From: Brucella sp. 21LCYQ03 | GTDB lineage: Bacteria; Pseudomonadota; Alphaproteobacteria; Rhizobiales; Rhizobiaceae | DNA length: 64,000 nt | Reading direction: 5' to 3' | NCBI RefSeq assembly: GCF_023554105.1 | Contig: NZ_JAMJWE010000016.1 | Coordinates: 20,360 to 84,359 of the forward strand | Part shown: positions 1-10,534 of the stretch, in pieces | Numbering within the stretch: position 1 is the first letter of the stretch | Layout: every line of letters begins with the position of its first letter | Translations under genes and position numbers: made by a program | The notes under the pieces: generated by a model | The model's input: only the letters and a program-made list of their open reading frames with translations | Told to the model about the DNA's origin: nothing | Database searches by the model: none

Positions 1-566
1 GGGCTCCAGGCTTCGGTTGCAATGTCATGCTTGCTGTGGAACAGGCGCAACTCATCCTGCTGGAACTGCGGATGAAGTTCGATCTGGTTGATAACCGGAA
101 CAACATCGCTTTCTTTGAGAACACGCTCAAGATCAGCAGTTTGGAAATTCGATACGCCGATTGATTTCGCGCGGCCTTCTTCTTTAATTTTGATAAAGGC
201 GCGCCATGTGTCCATGAACAGGTCTTTGGATGGTAGCGGCCAATGGATCAGATAAAGATCAACATAATCTGTGCCGAGTTTTTTGAGACTTGCGTCAAAA
301 GCCTTAAGCGTTGACTCATAACCCTGTTCTTTATTCCAGAGCTTTGTCGTCAGATAAATATCGCTGCGGGCAATGCCGGATTCGTTGATTGCCTTGCCGG
401 TGCCTTCTTCATTGCCATAAATGGCTGCAGTATCAATGTGTCGGTAGCCTACTTTCAGCGCTTCACTGACAGCCGTGACGGCCTCGTCATTGCCAACCTG
501 CCAGACACCGTAACCGAGCTGCGGGATATGATTGCCGTCGTTCAGTTTTACCGCCGGTACGGTCAT
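1..566 (-). CDS. Aldo/keto reductase, 2,5-diketo-gluconate reductase-like (C-terminus cut by window edge)
   Basis: The minus-strand frame from the ATG at 566 runs off the left edge, so about 188 N-terminal residues are visible. It reads as a cytosolic NADPH-dependent aldo/keto reductase: a GYRHIDTAAIYGNE block carries the catalytic Asp and Tyr, TTKLWN follows with the active-site Lys, then DLYLIHWPLP (His) and the IGVSNF signature. These are the normal AKR positions, closest to the DkgA/AKR5 type that reduces small keto sugars and aldehydes. The substrate cannot be told from sequence, and the C-terminal cofactor-binding part is outside the window. Confidence 0.88.
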   Translation of the reverse strand, partial: MTVPAVKLNDGNHIPQLGYGVWQVGNDEAVTAVSEALKVGYRHIDTAAIYGNEEGTGKAINESGIARSDIYLTTKLWNKEQGYESTLKAFDASLKKLGTDYVDLYLIHWPLPSKDLFMDTWRAFIKIKEEGRAKSIGVSNFQTADLERVLKESDVVPVINQIELHPQFQQDELRLFHSKHDIATEAWS

Positions 567-714
567 GTTCAGTCCTTCCCTCTTACATATATACTGTTCA
601 TTTTGCTTGCACAGCATATGGGTGTTCGCATGAAAAGTGAAAGACCTTTCGTCTGCCTTTGTGCGTTAAGGCGGACGCTTTTCCTATAAAAACGCCAAAA
701 ATTTCAATTCGATG

Positions 715-752
715 ACAAAAAGGCCGTTGTCACTTTATGCGACAACGGCCTG
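715..752 (-). terminator. Intrinsic terminator of the L,D-transpeptidase gene
   Basis: Read on the minus strand, an 11-bp perfect stem (AGGCCGTTGTC with GACAACGGCCT, 9-nt loop) is followed by a short T run. It lies 27 bases past the stop codon at 779. Confidence 0.85.
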
Positions 753-778
753 AATTTGCGATCAATCAAGGGTTTTAG

Positions 779-1549
779 TTATCGAACGACCACGCGTGTG
801 CCGACAGGGACGCGACCATAAAGATCGCTCACATCTTCGTTACGCATACGGAAACAACCGGAAGACATGGCTTTGCCGATGGTCCAAGGCTGATTGGTGC
901 CGTGGATACGGTAAAGCGTGGAGCCAAGATAAAGCGCGCGCGCACCAAGTGGATTGTTTATGCCACCTTTCATTTGAGCCGGCAGAATACGGCCCTTTTT
1001 GCGTTCGCGTTCGATCATCGTTTTAGGCGGTGTCCATGTCGGCCATTCGGCCTTGCGGCTTACTTTCTGCGTGCCTTTCCAACCGAAGCCTTGTTTGCCG
1101 ACGCCAATGCCATAACGGCGGGCCTGACCATTGCCTTCGACGAGATAAAGGAAGCGCTTGCCGGTATCAATGACGAGAGTTCCGGGCTTTTCGCCACCGG
1201 AATAGGAGACAACCTGCGGCAGGAACATCGGGTCAAGCTGTTGCTTCTTGCGGACAACCTTTGCCGGATTAGCGGCAGGACGCTGCTGGCTCACATGTTG
1301 AATGCGCGCTTCTGACGACTGCTTCTTTTTAACAGTGGTACGTTTCTGAGGCTGTGCAGGCTCGGCTTGTGGTAATACGCGTACAGCAGGGCCGCCGAGT
1401 TGCGCGAGCCAGCGCTGCGATGTTTCACTATCGACCCGAACCGGCGGCTGGGTTGCATAACGATCATTGGCAAAAGCCATGCTGGTCGTGACGATGGAAA
1501 CGGTGATTGCCGCAATTGATCCGATTAAAAGCAGATGACGTGGTTTCAT
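779..1549 (-). CDS. L,D-transpeptidase (YkuD domain), secreted
   Basis: A 256-residue protein with an N-terminal signal peptide (about 1-28, ending near SMAFA), a basic low-complexity linker (about 60-105) and a C-terminal YkuD catalytic domain. The catalytic His and Cys lie in HGTN and SSGCFRM, the HGxx...SxGCxR signature of enzymes that form 3-3 cross-links or attach proteins to peptidoglycan in the periplasm. Stand-alone gene with its own terminator. Whether it cross-links peptidoglycan or anchors outer-membrane proteins, as some Rhizobiales homologues do, cannot be decided here. Confidence 0.9.
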   Translation of the reverse strand: MKPRHLLLIGSIAAITVSIVTTSMAFANDRYATQPPVRVDSETSQRWLAQLGGPAVRVLPQAEPAQPQKRTTVKKKQSSEARIQHVSQQRPAANPAKVVRKKQQLDPMFLPQVVSYSGGEKPGTLVIDTGKRFLYLVEGNGQARRYGIGVGKQGFGWKGTQKVSRKAEWPTWTPPKTMIERERKKGRILPAQMKGGINNPLGARALYLGSTLYRIHGTNQPWTIGKAMSSGCFRMRNEDVSDLYGRVPVGTRVVVR

Positions 1550-1786
1550 AAGCCAAATCCGTCTATTCTGCGTCCTGCATTCGCGCTGACGCTGTTGCCC
1601 TTCATATCCCTGACACGTCCTGTCAGGAGTACGAACCCGAAATTCATGAGGCTATTGTGCCGGGCAATGGAATCATAAAGGTAAATTTTGGGCCGTCTGG
1701 TTCGACAGATGGCTTCAAATTGTAGTTGTGGTTAGCGCAAGGTTGCGCGACATGATTAAGAGTTGATGAAAGTTCAGGGGAAAGAC

Positions 1787-2431
1787 ATGAGCGGTGCAGT
1801 GCAGGAAAAGACCGGCTTGATCGTCAATGCAGATGGTAAGATGCGTTGTTTCTGGCCGGGAGAACTCCCTGACTACATCGCTTACCACGATGATGAATGG
1901 GGCGTGCCTGTTACCGATGACCGCCGTCTGTTTGAGAAGATCTGCCTGGAGGGTTTCCAGTCCGGCCTGTCGTGGCTGACGATCCTGCGCAAGCGCGAGA
2001 ATTTTCGCGCGGCCTTTGATGGCTTCGATTTCAATCGGGTTGCGCAATATGATGACAAGGATATCGAACGTCTGCTTGGTGATAAGGGCATCGTACGTCA
2101 CCGCGGTAAGATCGTCTCCACCATCAACAATGCAAATCGCGCCATTGAGTTGGTGAAAGAAAAAGGCTCGCTTGCTGCCTATTTCTGGTCGTTTGAACCG
2201 GGGGCGGATGATCGCCCTGCCGTGGTTGATTATCCGACCCTGATTGCCAATCCTACAACTGCGACTTCAACGCGTATTTCAAAAGATCTTAAAAAGCGCG
2301 GCTGGTCTTTTGTCGGGCCAACGACCGTTTATGCGTTTATGCAGGCCATGGGGCTGGTGAATGACCATATCGAAGGCTGTCATTGTCGCCCGCATATTGA
2401 AGACCTAAGAACGTCGTTTGAACGCCCTTAG
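1787..2431 (+). CDS. tag: DNA-3-methyladenine glycosylase I
   Basis: A 214-residue cytosolic base-excision repair enzyme removing 3-methyladenine. The protein tracks E. coli Tag closely: CFWPG near the N-terminus (zinc Cys), YIAYHDDEWGVP, CLEGFQSGLSWLTIL, RHRGKI, KKRGWSFVGPTTVYAFMQA and the C-terminal zinc ligands in GCHCRPH. The ATG at 1787 has a GGGGAAA ribosome site just upstream. An ATG at 1766 would add seven residues that Tag proteins do not have. Confidence 0.95.
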   Translation: MSGAVQEKTGLIVNADGKMRCFWPGELPDYIAYHDDEWGVPVTDDRRLFEKICLEGFQSGLSWLTILRKRENFRAAFDGFDFNRVAQYDDKDIERLLGDKGIVRHRGKIVSTINNANRAIELVKEKGSLAAYFWSFEPGADDRPAVVDYPTLIANPTTATSTRISKDLKKRGWSFVGPTTVYAFMQAMGLVNDHIEGCHCRPHIEDLRTSFERP

Positions 2432-2486
2432 GCATTGATTGCGTTTGCATTATTTTTCTGGCAGAAAGCCGCGACAGGAGAAGAAA

Positions 2487-3104
2487 ATGGATCTGACATC
2501 GCTTGTGGTTTTTGCCGGTATTCTGGTTGTTGCGGCAGGCACGCCGGGTCCGAATGTTGGCGCTTTGGTTGCGCGGGTTATCAGCCGTGGCCACAAGGGC
2601 GTGTTTCCATTCATGTTTGGCCTTTGGCTCGGCGATGCTATCTGGCTCTCACTGGCTGTATGGGGCCTGTCGGCAATTGCTAACAGCTTCCACACTGTTT
2701 TCCTTGTGCTTAAATATCTCGGCGTCGCATACCTAATCTATCTTGCATGGAAAATGTGGATTGCACCTGTTGAAACAACAGCAGATGAAAGCGCAATTCC
2801 GAGCTATGGCGAAGCAAGAAAGCTGTTTTTCAGCGCACTGGCGATAACGCTCGGAAATCCAAAAATCATGGTGTTTTACATAGCGATCTTGCCGACCGTC
2901 ATCGATATTACGCATGTTTCGGTTGTCGGTTGGCTCGAATTGCTGTTGGTGATGTTTGCGGTTCTGGCTGCAGTCGATAGTGCTTGGGTGGTGCTTGCAG
3001 CACAGGCGCGCCGTTTTCTGCGCAGCCCGCGTGCTATGAGAATTGCCAATCGGACAAGTGCCGGGATGATGGCAGGCGCTGCGGTTGCGATAGCCACGCG
3101 TTAA
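2487..3104 (+). CDS. LysE/RhtB family amino-acid exporter
   Basis: A 205-residue inner-membrane protein with about six hydrophobic segments. The N-terminal block with TPGPNVGALVARVISRG is the LysE/RhtB signature (PGPN), and ALAITLGNPKIMVFY is the second conserved block. Family members export amino acids or homoserine lactones by proton exchange; the substrate here is unknown. The start at 2487 follows an AGGAG site; in-frame upstream sequence is not conserved-looking. Confidence 0.88.
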   Translation: MDLTSLVVFAGILVVAAGTPGPNVGALVARVISRGHKGVFPFMFGLWLGDAIWLSLAVWGLSAIANSFHTVFLVLKYLGVAYLIYLAWKMWIAPVETTADESAIPSYGEARKLFFSALAITLGNPKIMVFYIAILPTVIDITHVSVVGWLELLLVMFAVLAAVDSAWVVLAAQARRFLRSPRAMRIANRTSAGMMAGAAVAIATR

Positions 3105-3160
3105 GCGCGTCTTTTTAAAACTCTTCCTGCACTTGCCGCACCCCGTTTGATGCGTTAGGA

Positions 3161-3186
3161 AACCGGCAATGAATTTGCCGGTTTTT
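3161..3186 (+). terminator. Intrinsic terminator after the LysE-family gene
   Basis: A 9-bp stem AACCGGCAA/TTGCCGGTT with a 5-nt loop runs into five Ts, between the exporter and hisS. Confidence 0.85.
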
Positions 3187-3226
3187 CTGGCGTAATATGA
3201 ACAAAATCAGTGATCAGGCGGGAAAA

Positions 3227-4771
3227 ATGGCCGACAAAGCGGACAAGATGAAGGCACGGTTGCCACGCGGGTTTGTCGATCGGGTGCCGGATGATCTGCG
3301 CGCCACCGAAAAGATGACCGCGACCATCCGCGAAGTTTACGACCTTTATGGTTTTGAGCCGGTGGAAACACCGCTTATTGAATATACTGATGCACTCGGA
3401 AAGTTCCTGCCCGATCAGGATCGCCCGAATGAAGGTGTGTTCTCGTTTCAGGATGATGATGAGCAGTGGCTGTCGCTTCGCTACGATCTGACTGCACCGC
3501 TGGCGCGGTTCGTGGCTGAAAACTACGAAAGCCTGCCGAAGCCTTATCGCAGCTATCGCAATGGCTGGGTTTTCCGCAACGAAAAGCCGGGTCCGGGCCG
3601 CTTCCGTCAGTTCATGCAGTTCGATGCCGACACAGTTGGCGCGCCGAACATTTCTGCTGACGCTGAAATGTGTATGATGATGGCTGATACGCTCGAGCGT
3701 CTTGGCATTGCGCGCGGCGATTACGTGATCCGCGTCAACAACCGCAAGATTCTTGACGGCGTGTTGCGCGCCATCAAGCTGGATGGCGATGAGAATGCAG
3801 GCCGCCGAATCGGTGTTCTGCGGGCCATTGATAAGCTAGACAAGTTTGGTCCCGAAGGCGTTAGGCTTTTGCTTGGAACGGGTCGTAAGGATGAGAGCGG
3901 CGATTTCACCAAAGGCGTCGGCCTTTCGGATAATCAAATTGATTATATCATAAGTGTTGTGACGGCGCGCACCGCCGCGGAACTCAAAGAGCGCCTGAAT
4001 AATATAACTGTGTTTAATGGGGGTGTTCCTGATCCGCTGGGCGGAATGGATTACCTTCCATATGATGACGCATTATACGAAATGATTGAACAGTTTGAAC
4101 CTCTTGTCCGCAGTGCAGGTTATGGTCCTGATCGAATCAAGATTGATCCCTCATGCGTCCGTGGTCTCGAATACTATACCGGTCCTGTATTTGAAGCCGA
4201 ACTTCTGTTTGATGTCACCAACGAAGATGGCCAGAAGGTTGTGTTCGGTTCGGTTGGCGGCGGCGGTCGGTATGACGGTCTGGTTTCGCGCTTCCGTGGC
4301 GAGCCGGTTCCGGCAACGGGTTTCTCCATCGGTGTTTCGCGATTGATGACAGCGCTGAAAAACCTCGGCAAGCTTGATGTGTCCGATGTCGTTGGCCCGG
4401 TCGTCGTGCTGGTCATGGATAAAGATGCGCAGAGCCTTGGCCGTTATCAGAAGATGGTTTCGGAACTGCGTCAGGCAGGTATCCGCGCTGAAATGTATGT
4501 CGGTGGTTCCGGCATGAAAGCGCAGATGAAATATGCGGATCGCCGCGATGCGCCTTGCGTCATCATTCAGGGTTCACAGGAACGTGAAGCAGGTGAAGTT
4601 CAGATCAAGGATTTGATTGAAGGCAAGCGCATCTCTGCTGAGATCGAAGACAATGCAACCTGGCGCGAAAGCCGCCCGGCGCAGGTCACGGTCAAGGAAG
4701 AGGGTATTGTTGCGGCAGTTCGCGAAATCCTTGAAGCGCAAGCTCGCGATCGCGCACAGCAGGCGAAGTGA
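3227..4771 (+). CDS. hisS: Histidyl-tRNA synthetase
   Basis: A 514-residue class II synthetase charging tRNA-His. Visible blocks: motif 2 around [20 protein letters not shown], the HisA-type motif RGLEYYTG, motif 3 [10 protein letters not shown]...GFSIGVSRL, and a C-terminal anticodon-binding domain from about residue 400. The long middle region and divergent motif 2 fit the separate alphaproteobacterial HisRS clade, members of which are known to recognise tRNA-His lacking G-1. The start at 3227 has a GGCGGGA site; an ATG at 3197 is possible but less well placed. First gene of hisS-hisZ-hisG. Confidence 0.95.
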   Translation: MADKADKMKARLPRGFVDRVPDDLRATEKMTATIREVYDLYGFEPVETPLIEYTDALGKFLPDQDRPNEGVFSFQDDDEQWLSLRYDLTAPLARFVAENYESLPKPYRSYRNGWVFRNEKPGPGRFRQFMQFDADTVGAPNISADAEMCMMMADTLERLGIARGDYVIRVNNRKILDGVLRAIKLDGDENAGRRIGVLRAIDKLDKFGPEGVRLLLGTGRKDESGDFTKGVGLSDNQIDYIISVVTARTAAELKERLNNITVFNGGVPDPLGGMDYLPYDDALYEMIEQFEPLVRSAGYGPDRIKIDPSCVRGLEYYTGPVFEAELLFDVTNEDGQKVVFGSVGGGGRYDGLVSRFRGEPVPATGFSIGVSRLMTALKNLGKLDVSDVVGPVVVLVMDKDAQSLGRYQKMVSELRQAGIRAEMYVGGSGMKAQMKYADRRDAPCVIIQGSQEREAGEVQIKDLIEGKRISAEIEDNATWRESRPAQVTVKEEGIVAAVREILEAQARDRAQQAK

Positions 4772-5910
4772 CGGATAACATGGCAGGTCAACGCACATCT
4801 CTAGTCTTCACGACGCTTCGCGGGCAGCTTGGTGCCAGCGAAGCTGAGCTTGTCGATATTCCGCTGATCCAGCCTGCCGATCCGTTTTTGGATATGGCGG
4901 GCGAAGATTTGCGCCGCCGTATCTTTCTCACCGAAAATGAAAATGGCGACAGCCTTTGCCTGCGTCCAGAATTTACTATTCCGGTCTGCCGCAATCACAT
5001 TGCGCTGAATGCTGCAACACCGAAGCGTTATGCCTATCTTGGTGAAGTGTTCCGCCAGCGTCGCGATGGCGCGGCTGAGTTTCTTCAGGCAGGCATTGAG
5101 GATCTTGGCGCGACGGACGAAGCGGCATCGGACGCACGTTCGATTGCTGATGCGTTGGCCTGTGTTCATGCCGCAGCGCCCAATGCCAAGCTTGAAATCG
5201 TGCTGGGCGATCAGTCTGTTTTTGCCGGTATGTTGAAGGCTTTGGGCCTTCCGCAAGGCTGGCGCAAGAAACTGCTGCGTGCTTTTGGCGATGAACATAC
5301 AATGGAAGCGGCTTTTGCCGAGCTGACAGGCGAACAGCGCAGCGACCCGTTGCCGGAAAATCTGGCTGGACTTGTGGCGCACGGCGACGAGGCAGGTTTG
5401 GCGCGTATGCTGGAAGCAGAAATGCTCGAAGCTGGCATGTCACCGGGTGCTGGACGCACGCCTGCGGAAATCGCCCGACGTCTGATCGAGAAGGAAGATC
5501 TGGCTGCGGCCCGTTTCCCTTCATCTGCGCTGGATGTGTTGAAGCGTTTCCTTTCGACCCGCGTTTCTCTCGAAACAGCAAGCATTACGCTGCGCGCTTT
5601 TGCGGCTGACAATGCGCTCGACCTGAGCGCGGTCCTGCAAAAGTTTGAAGCCCGTACCGACGCGATTTATGCTGCTGGAATTGCTGCCGAAGATATTGTT
5701 TACGATGCGTCTTTCGGGCGTCCGCTCGATTATTACACCGGTCTCGTTTATGAGATCCGTCAGGCGGGTGGTGACAAGGATAAGGTGCTTGCTGGTGGCG
5801 GTCGTTATGATCGGTTGCTGACCATGCTTGGTGCATCTGAAAACATTCCGGGCGTTGGTTTTTCGATCTGGCTCGACAGGCTTGAGGCGCTGAGCGGAGA
5901 ACAATCATGA
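4768..5910 (+). CDS. hisZ: ATP phosphoribosyltransferase regulatory subunit
   Basis: A 380-residue HisRS paralogue without synthetase activity that forms the hetero-octamer with short HisG and gives histidine feedback control. HisRS-like blocks remain ([34 protein letters not shown]) but the anticodon domain is missing. The GTG at 4768 overlaps the hisS stop (GTGA); an ATG at 4780 is the alternative. Its stop overlaps hisG, so the three genes are coupled. Confidence 0.94.
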   Translation: MTDNMAGQRTSLVFTTLRGQLGASEAELVDIPLIQPADPFLDMAGEDLRRRIFLTENENGDSLCLRPEFTIPVCRNHIALNAATPKRYAYLGEVFRQRRDGAAEFLQAGIEDLGATDEAASDARSIADALACVHAAAPNAKLEIVLGDQSVFAGMLKALGLPQGWRKKLLRAFGDEHTMEAAFAELTGEQRSDPLPENLAGLVAHGDEAGLARMLEAEMLEAGMSPGAGRTPAEIARRLIEKEDLAAARFPSSALDVLKRFLSTRVSLETASITLRAFAADNALDLSAVLQKFEARTDAIYAAGIAAEDIVYDASFGRPLDYYTGLVYEIRQAGGDKDKVLAGGGRYDRLLTMLGASENIPGVGFSIWLDRLEALSGEQS

Positions 5911-6602
5911 CTGTAACGCTCGCACTTCCGTCCAAAGGACGGCTGAAAGAGCAGACGCTCGCTGTGCTGGAAAAGGCTGGTTACAAGGTTATTCTGCCGG
6001 ATGACTCACGAAATTACCGTGCGCGGGTTGAAGGCGAGAATGATCTCGACATTCTGTTTTTGTCGGCGTCGGAAATCGCGCGCGAGCTTGGCTATGGCAG
6101 CGTTGATCTGGGCGTGACGGGTGAAGACCTTGTTCGCGAAACGCTCGCCCATGCCGATGAACGCGTGGCGATTGAGGCAGAGCTTGGCTTTGGCCATGCT
6201 GACGTTGTGGTTGCCGTGCCTGAAGTCTGGCGCGATGTGACGACGATGGCCGACCTTGATGATGTTGCTGCCGATTTCCGCCAACGTCATGGTCGCCGTC
6301 TGCGCATTGCTACAAAATATTGGCGTCTGACGCAGCAGTTCTTCTCGCAAAAGCATGGTATTCAGGTCTATCGCATTGTCGAAAGTCTGGGTGCAACCGA
6401 AGGAGCACCTGCGGCTGGTTCGGCAGATATGATTGTCGATATCACCTCGACCGGCTCAACGCTGACTGCAAACAAGCTCAAAGTGCTTGAAGATGGTATT
6501 ATTCTGCGTTCGCAGGCTTGTCTTGTTTCAGCCCGTCGCAGCGAAGCCAATGCAAAGGTAGCAGAGGTCGTTTCGCGTATCCGCAAGGGTCTCGCGGGCT
6601 AA
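5907..6602 (+). CDS. hisG: ATP phosphoribosyltransferase, short form
   Basis: A 231-residue enzyme for the first step of histidine synthesis (ATP + PRPP to phosphoribosyl-ATP). Seen: [14 protein letters not shown] at the start, [24 protein letters not shown] and the PRPP loop in DITSTGSTL. At 231 residues it lacks the C-terminal allosteric domain, which marks the HisZ-dependent short form and matches the hisZ just upstream (4-bp overlap, ATGA). Confidence 0.96.
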   Translation: MTVTLALPSKGRLKEQTLAVLEKAGYKVILPDDSRNYRARVEGENDLDILFLSASEIARELGYGSVDLGVTGEDLVRETLAHADERVAIEAELGFGHADVVVAVPEVWRDVTTMADLDDVAADFRQRHGRRLRIATKYWRLTQQFFSQKHGIQVYRIVESLGATEGAPAAGSADMIVDITSTGSTLTANKLKVLEDGIILRSQACLVSARRSEANAKVAEVVSRIRKGLAG

Positions 6603-6620
6603 TAACCGAGTGCTGAATTT

Positions 6621-6654
6621 AAAAAGCCGGTCTGAAATTCAGACCGGCTTTTTT
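6621..6654. terminator. Bidirectional terminator between hisG and gluP
   Basis: AAAGCCGGTCTGA pairs with TCAGACCGGCTTT around a tiny AAT loop, with Ts on the plus side and As on the other. It can serve hisG (plus) and gluP (minus, stop at 6659). Confidence 0.88.
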
Positions 6655-6658
6655 ATTG

Positions 6659-7906
6659 TTAGTTTTTGGGCTTGCTACCGACAAGGCCATAATAAGCAAT
6701 GTAGATGTAGCAGATGATTGGCATCAGGAATGCCAGATGAATACCAACGCTATCAGCCAAAGCGCCCTGAATAAGCGGAATGATCGCGCCGCCAACAATT
6801 GCCAGACATAGAATGCCCGAGCCCTGACTGGTGTGCTTGCCAAGACCATGCAGCGCCAGACTGAAAATCGTCGGGAACATGATCGAATTAAACAGACCAA
6901 TCGCCAGAACTGACCACATGGCGACGTGGCCCGTGGTTGCAACGGTGATAAGTAGCAAGATGATTGCCATGGCTGCGTTAAACGCCAGTGCCTTACCGTC
7001 ATCGACATAGCGCATTGCCGCTGCACCAATAAAGCGGCCAATCATGGCTCCACCCCAGAAATAGGCCACATAGTGAGCAGCTTCAGCTTCGGCGAGGCCA
7101 GCGACATTTGGATCGCTCAGGAAGTTGACGAGGAAGCTGCCCACGCTGACTTCAGCGCCAACATAAACGAAGAGGCCGATGGAGCCGAGCACGAGATGGC
7201 GATATTGCCATGCCGAGCCGTCTTCTTTGGTGATGACTGCGGTTTCCTCTTCCTGCACATCAGGGAGTTTCAGGATAGCAAAAACCACTGCGAGAACTGC
7301 GAAGGCGAGTGCAAGCAACAGATAAGGAAACTGCACAGCATCCGCGTCTGCTGCACTTGTTGCGTCAGAGGTTGCTGCGGACAGGATCAGGAACGCACCG
7401 AAGAGAGGCGCAACCGTCGTGCCGAGCGAATTGAACGCTTGTGTCAGTGTCAGACGGCTGGCTGCTGTTTCTGGCGCACCTAGAATAGTGACATATGGGT
7501 TTGCTGCCACCTGAAGAATGGTAACGCCTGATGCCAGAACAAATAGAGCGCCGAGGAAGAGTTCGTAAACGCGATAGGACGCAGCCGGGATAAACAGCGC
7601 GCAACCGATGGCCGCGACAACCAGACCGGTTACGATGCCCCATTTATAGGAAATGCGTTTGACCAGAGCGCCCGCAGGCAGCGATACAATGAAGTATGCG
7701 CCGAAGAAGCAGAACTGAATCAGCATCGACTGGAAATAGTTGAGCTGAAAGACGCCCTTGAGATGTGGGATCAGAATGTCGTTGAGACAGGTGATGAAGC
7801 CCCACATGAAGAAGAGCATGGTAAGGCTGGCGAGAGCAAAACTGTAATTCTTGCTCGAATGGGAGTCAGCACGAAGCTGAGCGTTCGTTGTTGGGGAAAC
7901 GGCCAT
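6659..7906 (-). CDS. gluP: Glucose/galactose MFS transporter
   Basis: A 415-residue, 12-segment major facilitator of the FucP/GluP branch in the inner membrane. The sequence reads as a near copy of Brucella Glu[21 protein letters not shown] at segment 1, [45 protein letters not shown] and [20 protein letters not shown]. Sugar-proton symport is known for the family. I take the ATG at 7906 (MAVSP...) because it matches Brucella GluP; the frame continues upstream to 7984 without conserved content. Confidence 0.93.
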   Translation of the reverse strand: MAVSPTTNAQLRADSHSSKNYSFALASLTMLFFMWGFITCLNDILIPHLKGVFQLNYFQSMLIQFCFFGAYFIVSLPAGALVKRISYKWGIVTGLVVAAIGCALFIPAASYRVYELFLGALFVLASGVTILQVAANPYVTILGAPETAASRLTLTQAFNSLGTTVAPLFGAFLILSAATSDATSAADADAVQFPYLLLALAFAVLAVVFAILKLPDVQEEETAVITKEDGSAWQYRHLVLGSIGLFVYVGAEVSVGSFLVNFLSDPNVAGLAEAEAAHYVAYFWGGAMIGRFIGAAAMRYVDDGKALAFNAAMAIILLLITVATTGHVAMWSVLAIGLFNSIMFPTIFSLALHGLGKHTSQGSGILCLAIVGGAIIPLIQGALADSVGIHLAFLMPIICYIYIAYYGLVGSKPKN

Positions 7907-8057
7907 TTTTTCTCTACAAACTAAGTTATGAGACACGTCTGGGAGGACGATATGTCTTTCCAAAATTAAAATAGGCGGTTGCATTAACTTACAAGATAAC
8001 GCGATGCAATCTCTGCGCGTTATAAGTAACAGTTCCGTGTCTTGATAAAGCAGATAC

Positions 8058-8090
8058 TAAAAAAGCCGTGCTGAGGAGGCACGGCTTCTT
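8058..8090 (-). terminator. Intrinsic terminator of the DoxX-family gene
   Basis: On the minus strand the stem AGCCGTGC/GCACGGCT with a 7-nt loop is followed by a run of Ts, just beyond the stop at 8114. Confidence 0.85.
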
Positions 8091-8113
8091 GAATTTGCGT
8101 AAAGAGGCTTTGC

Positions 8114-8515
8114 TTAGCCGCGCTTTGCATCGATCGAGATCGAACCTGCACCCTGCAATGTCAGAAGGATCAAACCGCCAGCAATGGCAAGGTTCTTCTG
8201 TGCCATCAGAGCGTTCATGCCTTCGGCAAAGTTCATGTGAGCAACGAGCGTTGCACCGATGGTGAACAGAGCGACGATTGCAGCAGCAAGGCGTGCCTGG
8301 AAACCAACGAGAATTGCGAGGCCGCCGACAAATTCAATCAGGCCAACAACAATTGCGGTGATGGTTGGAGCTGGAAGGCCGAGACCAGCAAAGTAACCGG
8401 CTGTGCCGGAAATCGCTGTCAGCTTGGCGAAGCCAGCGAGAATGAACAGGATCGAAATGAAAACGCGTGCGACGAGTGTGGCAACGCCATTGCTCTGAGG
8501 AATAATCGAGGACAT
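8114..8515 (-). CDS. DoxX family membrane protein
   Basis: A 133-residue protein with four hydrophobic segments and the DoxX pattern: LARVFISILFILAGFAKL at the start, GLIEFVGGLAILVGF in the middle and HMNFAEGMNALMAQKNLAI near the end. Inner membrane. DoxX proteins are linked to redox and thiosulfate or thiol stress in other bacteria, but no specific role is visible here. Monocistronic. Confidence 0.88.
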   Translation of the reverse strand: MSSIIPQSNGVATLVARVFISILFILAGFAKLTAISGTAGYFAGLGLPAPTITAIVVGLIEFVGGLAILVGFQARLAAAIVALFTIGATLVAHMNFAEGMNALMAQKNLAIAGGLILLTLQGAGSISIDAKRG

Positions 8516-8560
8516 CAGGGGGTATCTCCAAATTAATGTGAGCTACCAAATACATGCCTC

Positions 8561-8597
8561 AAACTGTCAAGGAAAGATAGCTATTCCTCGACAGTTT
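8561..8597. repeat. Imperfect inverted repeat between doxX-like gene and fumC
   Basis: A 14-bp arm (AAACTGTCAAGGAA) pairs with TTCCTCGACAGTTT with a single mismatch around a 9-nt loop. It lies 19 bases past the fumC stop and 45 upstream of the doxX-like start. There is no strong T run, so it may be a weak terminator or transcript-end stabiliser for fumC. Confidence 0.5.
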
Positions 8598-8616
8598 GTT
8601 CGGTTTTTGTGAACAG

Positions 8617-10008
8617 TTATTCCGGAGCGATCATTTTCTCAGCGCGAACAAGCCGTTCATAATCTTCTTCTGAGACGTGGCCGCTGTTTAGCGCTTCTTC
8701 ACGCAAGGTCGTGCCGTTTTTGTGCGCGGTCTTTGCGATCTTGGCAGCATTGTCGTAGCCGATGGCTGGAGCCAGAGCGGTGACGAGCATTAACGAGCGT
8801 TCCAAAAGATCTTTGATACGGGATTCATTGGCCTCAATACCTTCGACGCAGTGGTCAGCAAAGGAAACCATGGCATCGCTTAAGATTCGGATCGACTGCA
8901 ACACGTTATAGGCAATGACCGGCTTAAACACGTTCAGTTCGAAATGTCCTTGGCTTGCAGCAACCGTCACAGTTGTCTGATTGCCGAAGACTTGCGTGGC
9001 AACCATGGTCAGAGCTTCTGCCTGTGTCGGGTTGACCTTGCCGGGCATGATCGATGAGCCGGGTTCATTTTCTGGCAGCGAGAGTTCGCCGAGGCCCGAA
9101 CGCGGGCCGGAACCAAGGAAACGAATATCATTGGCGATCTTGAAGAGGTCAGCCGCCAGCGCGTTCAGGCTGCCGTGGAAATTTGCAAGCGCACCGTGGC
9201 TGGCGAGAGCCTCAAACTTGTTTGGTGCGGTTTTGAAGCTCAAACCAGTGATTTCGCTCACAGCATCGGCAAAGCCTGTATCGAAGCCTTTAGGTGCATT
9301 GAGGCCCGTACCAACAGCCGTGCCGCCCTGCGCCAGCAGGAAAACGTCAGCGAGCGACTGTTCAATGCGATGGCGCGCATATTCAAGCGCTGCGCGATAA
9401 CCGGAAAATTCTTGTCCGAGTGTGACCGGCGTCGCATCCTGTGTATGGGTGCGGCCAATCTTGATGATGTCCTTGAATGCTTCTTCTTTGACTTTGAGTG
9501 CCTTGGTCAGATGCTCAAGCGCTGGATAGAGGCGGTTAACGGCTTCAACAGCGGTGGCAATATGGATTGCTGTCGGGAAACTGTCGTTAGACGACTGGGC
9601 CATATTGACGTGGTCATTCGGATGCACTGGCTTCTTCGAGCCAAGTTCTCCGCCCAGAAGCTCAATCGCGCGGTTCGAGATAACCTCGTTGGCGTTCATG
9701 TTCGACTGCGTGCCGGAGCCAGTCTGCCAGACAACCAGTGGGAAATGATCGTCGAGTTTACCCTCAATGACTTCCGATGCCGCAACAGCGATGACTTGTC
9801 CAAGAACCGGATCAAGCTTGCCAAGCGCAATATTGGTTTCAGCTGCCGCGCGCTTCACAACGCCCAAAGCATGGACGAGGGGCAGTGGCATACGCTCGCC
9901 ACCAATTTTGAAGTTCTGCAAAGAGCGCTGTGTTTGCGCACCCCAGTAACGGTCCGAGGCAACATCAATCGGTCCGAACGTATCTGTTTCGGTACGCGTG
10001 GCAGTCAT
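8617..10008 (-). CDS. fumC: Fumarate hydratase class II
   Basis: A 463-residue cytosolic enzyme of the TCA cycle (fumarate to malate), iron-independent class. Seen: [12 protein letters not shown] near the N-terminus, [52 protein letters not shown] and the fumarase/aspartase signature [11 protein letters not shown]. Full length for the family. Argininosuccinate lyase and aspartase are excluded by length and motif context. Confidence 0.96.
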   Translation of the reverse strand: MTATRTETDTFGPIDVASDRYWGAQTQRSLQNFKIGGERMPLPLVHALGVVKRAAAETNIALGKLDPVLGQVIAVAASEVIEGKLDDHFPLVVWQTGSGTQSNMNANEVISNRAIELLGGELGSKKPVHPNDHVNMAQSSNDSFPTAIHIATAVEAVNRLYPALEHLTKALKVKEEAFKDIIKIGRTHTQDATPVTLGQEFSGYRAALEYARHRIEQSLADVFLLAQGGTAVGTGLNAPKGFDTGFADAVSEITGLSFKTAPNKFEALASHGALANFHGSLNALAADLFKIANDIRFLGSGPRSGLGELSLPENEPGSSIMPGKVNPTQAEALTMVATQVFGNQTTVTVAASQGHFELNVFKPVIAYNVLQSIRILSDAMVSFADHCVEGIEANESRIKDLLERSLMLVTALAPAIGYDNAAKIAKTAHKNGTTLREEALNSGHVSEEDYERLVRAEKMIAPE

Positions 10009-10184
10009 TTTCAGTCTCCGGCTATGGTTTCAGGCAGCAAACGCCCGCTTATCGATTCGAGAATAACAGCATTGCGCGATTATGGGCTAAGCCATGCGCA
10101 CATGGTAACGCTAAATCACGTAACCATTTGATAAAATATGATTATAAAAGTCAAATTTTATTGAGCGTTATACCGTATCAAAAC

Positions 10185-10445
10185 CTAGTTATCTTCACTG
10201 TCGTCATCACCGTCATCGGTTTCCGAAATCCACGCAGTCGGCTCGACTTTTTGCTGTGTCTTGCTATCGGTGAAAATCCACCAGCCAGCGTCCGTTTCAT
10301 CCCAGTCACCGCCGCCAGCCTTCAGTTTGTCGAGCGACCGATATTGGCCAACCGACTCATTGCGCTGATCGTCGTCATCAATCCAGACCACAGTTACTTT
10401 GCGACCATCTTGTGGGGCTGTCGCTATCGGTAGTTCTTTGCGCAT
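10185..10445 (-). CDS. Small acidic hypothetical protein
   Basis: An 86-residue protein with many Trp, Asp and Glu residues: PQDGRKVTVVWIDDDDQ at the start, DWDETDAGWWIF in the middle and a tail ending DDGDDDSEDN. No membrane segment or signal peptide. I do not recognise the family. The ATG at 10445 has GGA upstream; a TTG at 10457 would add four residues. The even codon pattern and lack of a competing frame favour a real gene. Confidence 0.65.
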   Translation of the reverse strand: MRKELPIATAPQDGRKVTVVWIDDDDQRNESVGQYRSLDKLKAGGGDWDETDAGWWIFTDSKTQQKVEPTAWISETDDGDDDSEDN

Positions 10446-10496
10446 ACGATTATCCAATCTCAGTTAACTTCATATAATCATAGGGCGAAACAGGAT

Positions 10497-10528
10497 TGCG
10501 ACAAGCCGGGATAGTCCGGCTTGTCGCC
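10497..10528. terminator. Strong hairpin after the FMN reductase gene
   Basis: GCGACAAGCCGG pairs perfectly with CCGGCTTGTCGC around a 6-nt loop, 7 bases past the stop at 10535. The T run is poor, so termination is inferred from position and stem strength. Confidence 0.6.
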
Positions 10529-10534
10529 AAATAA

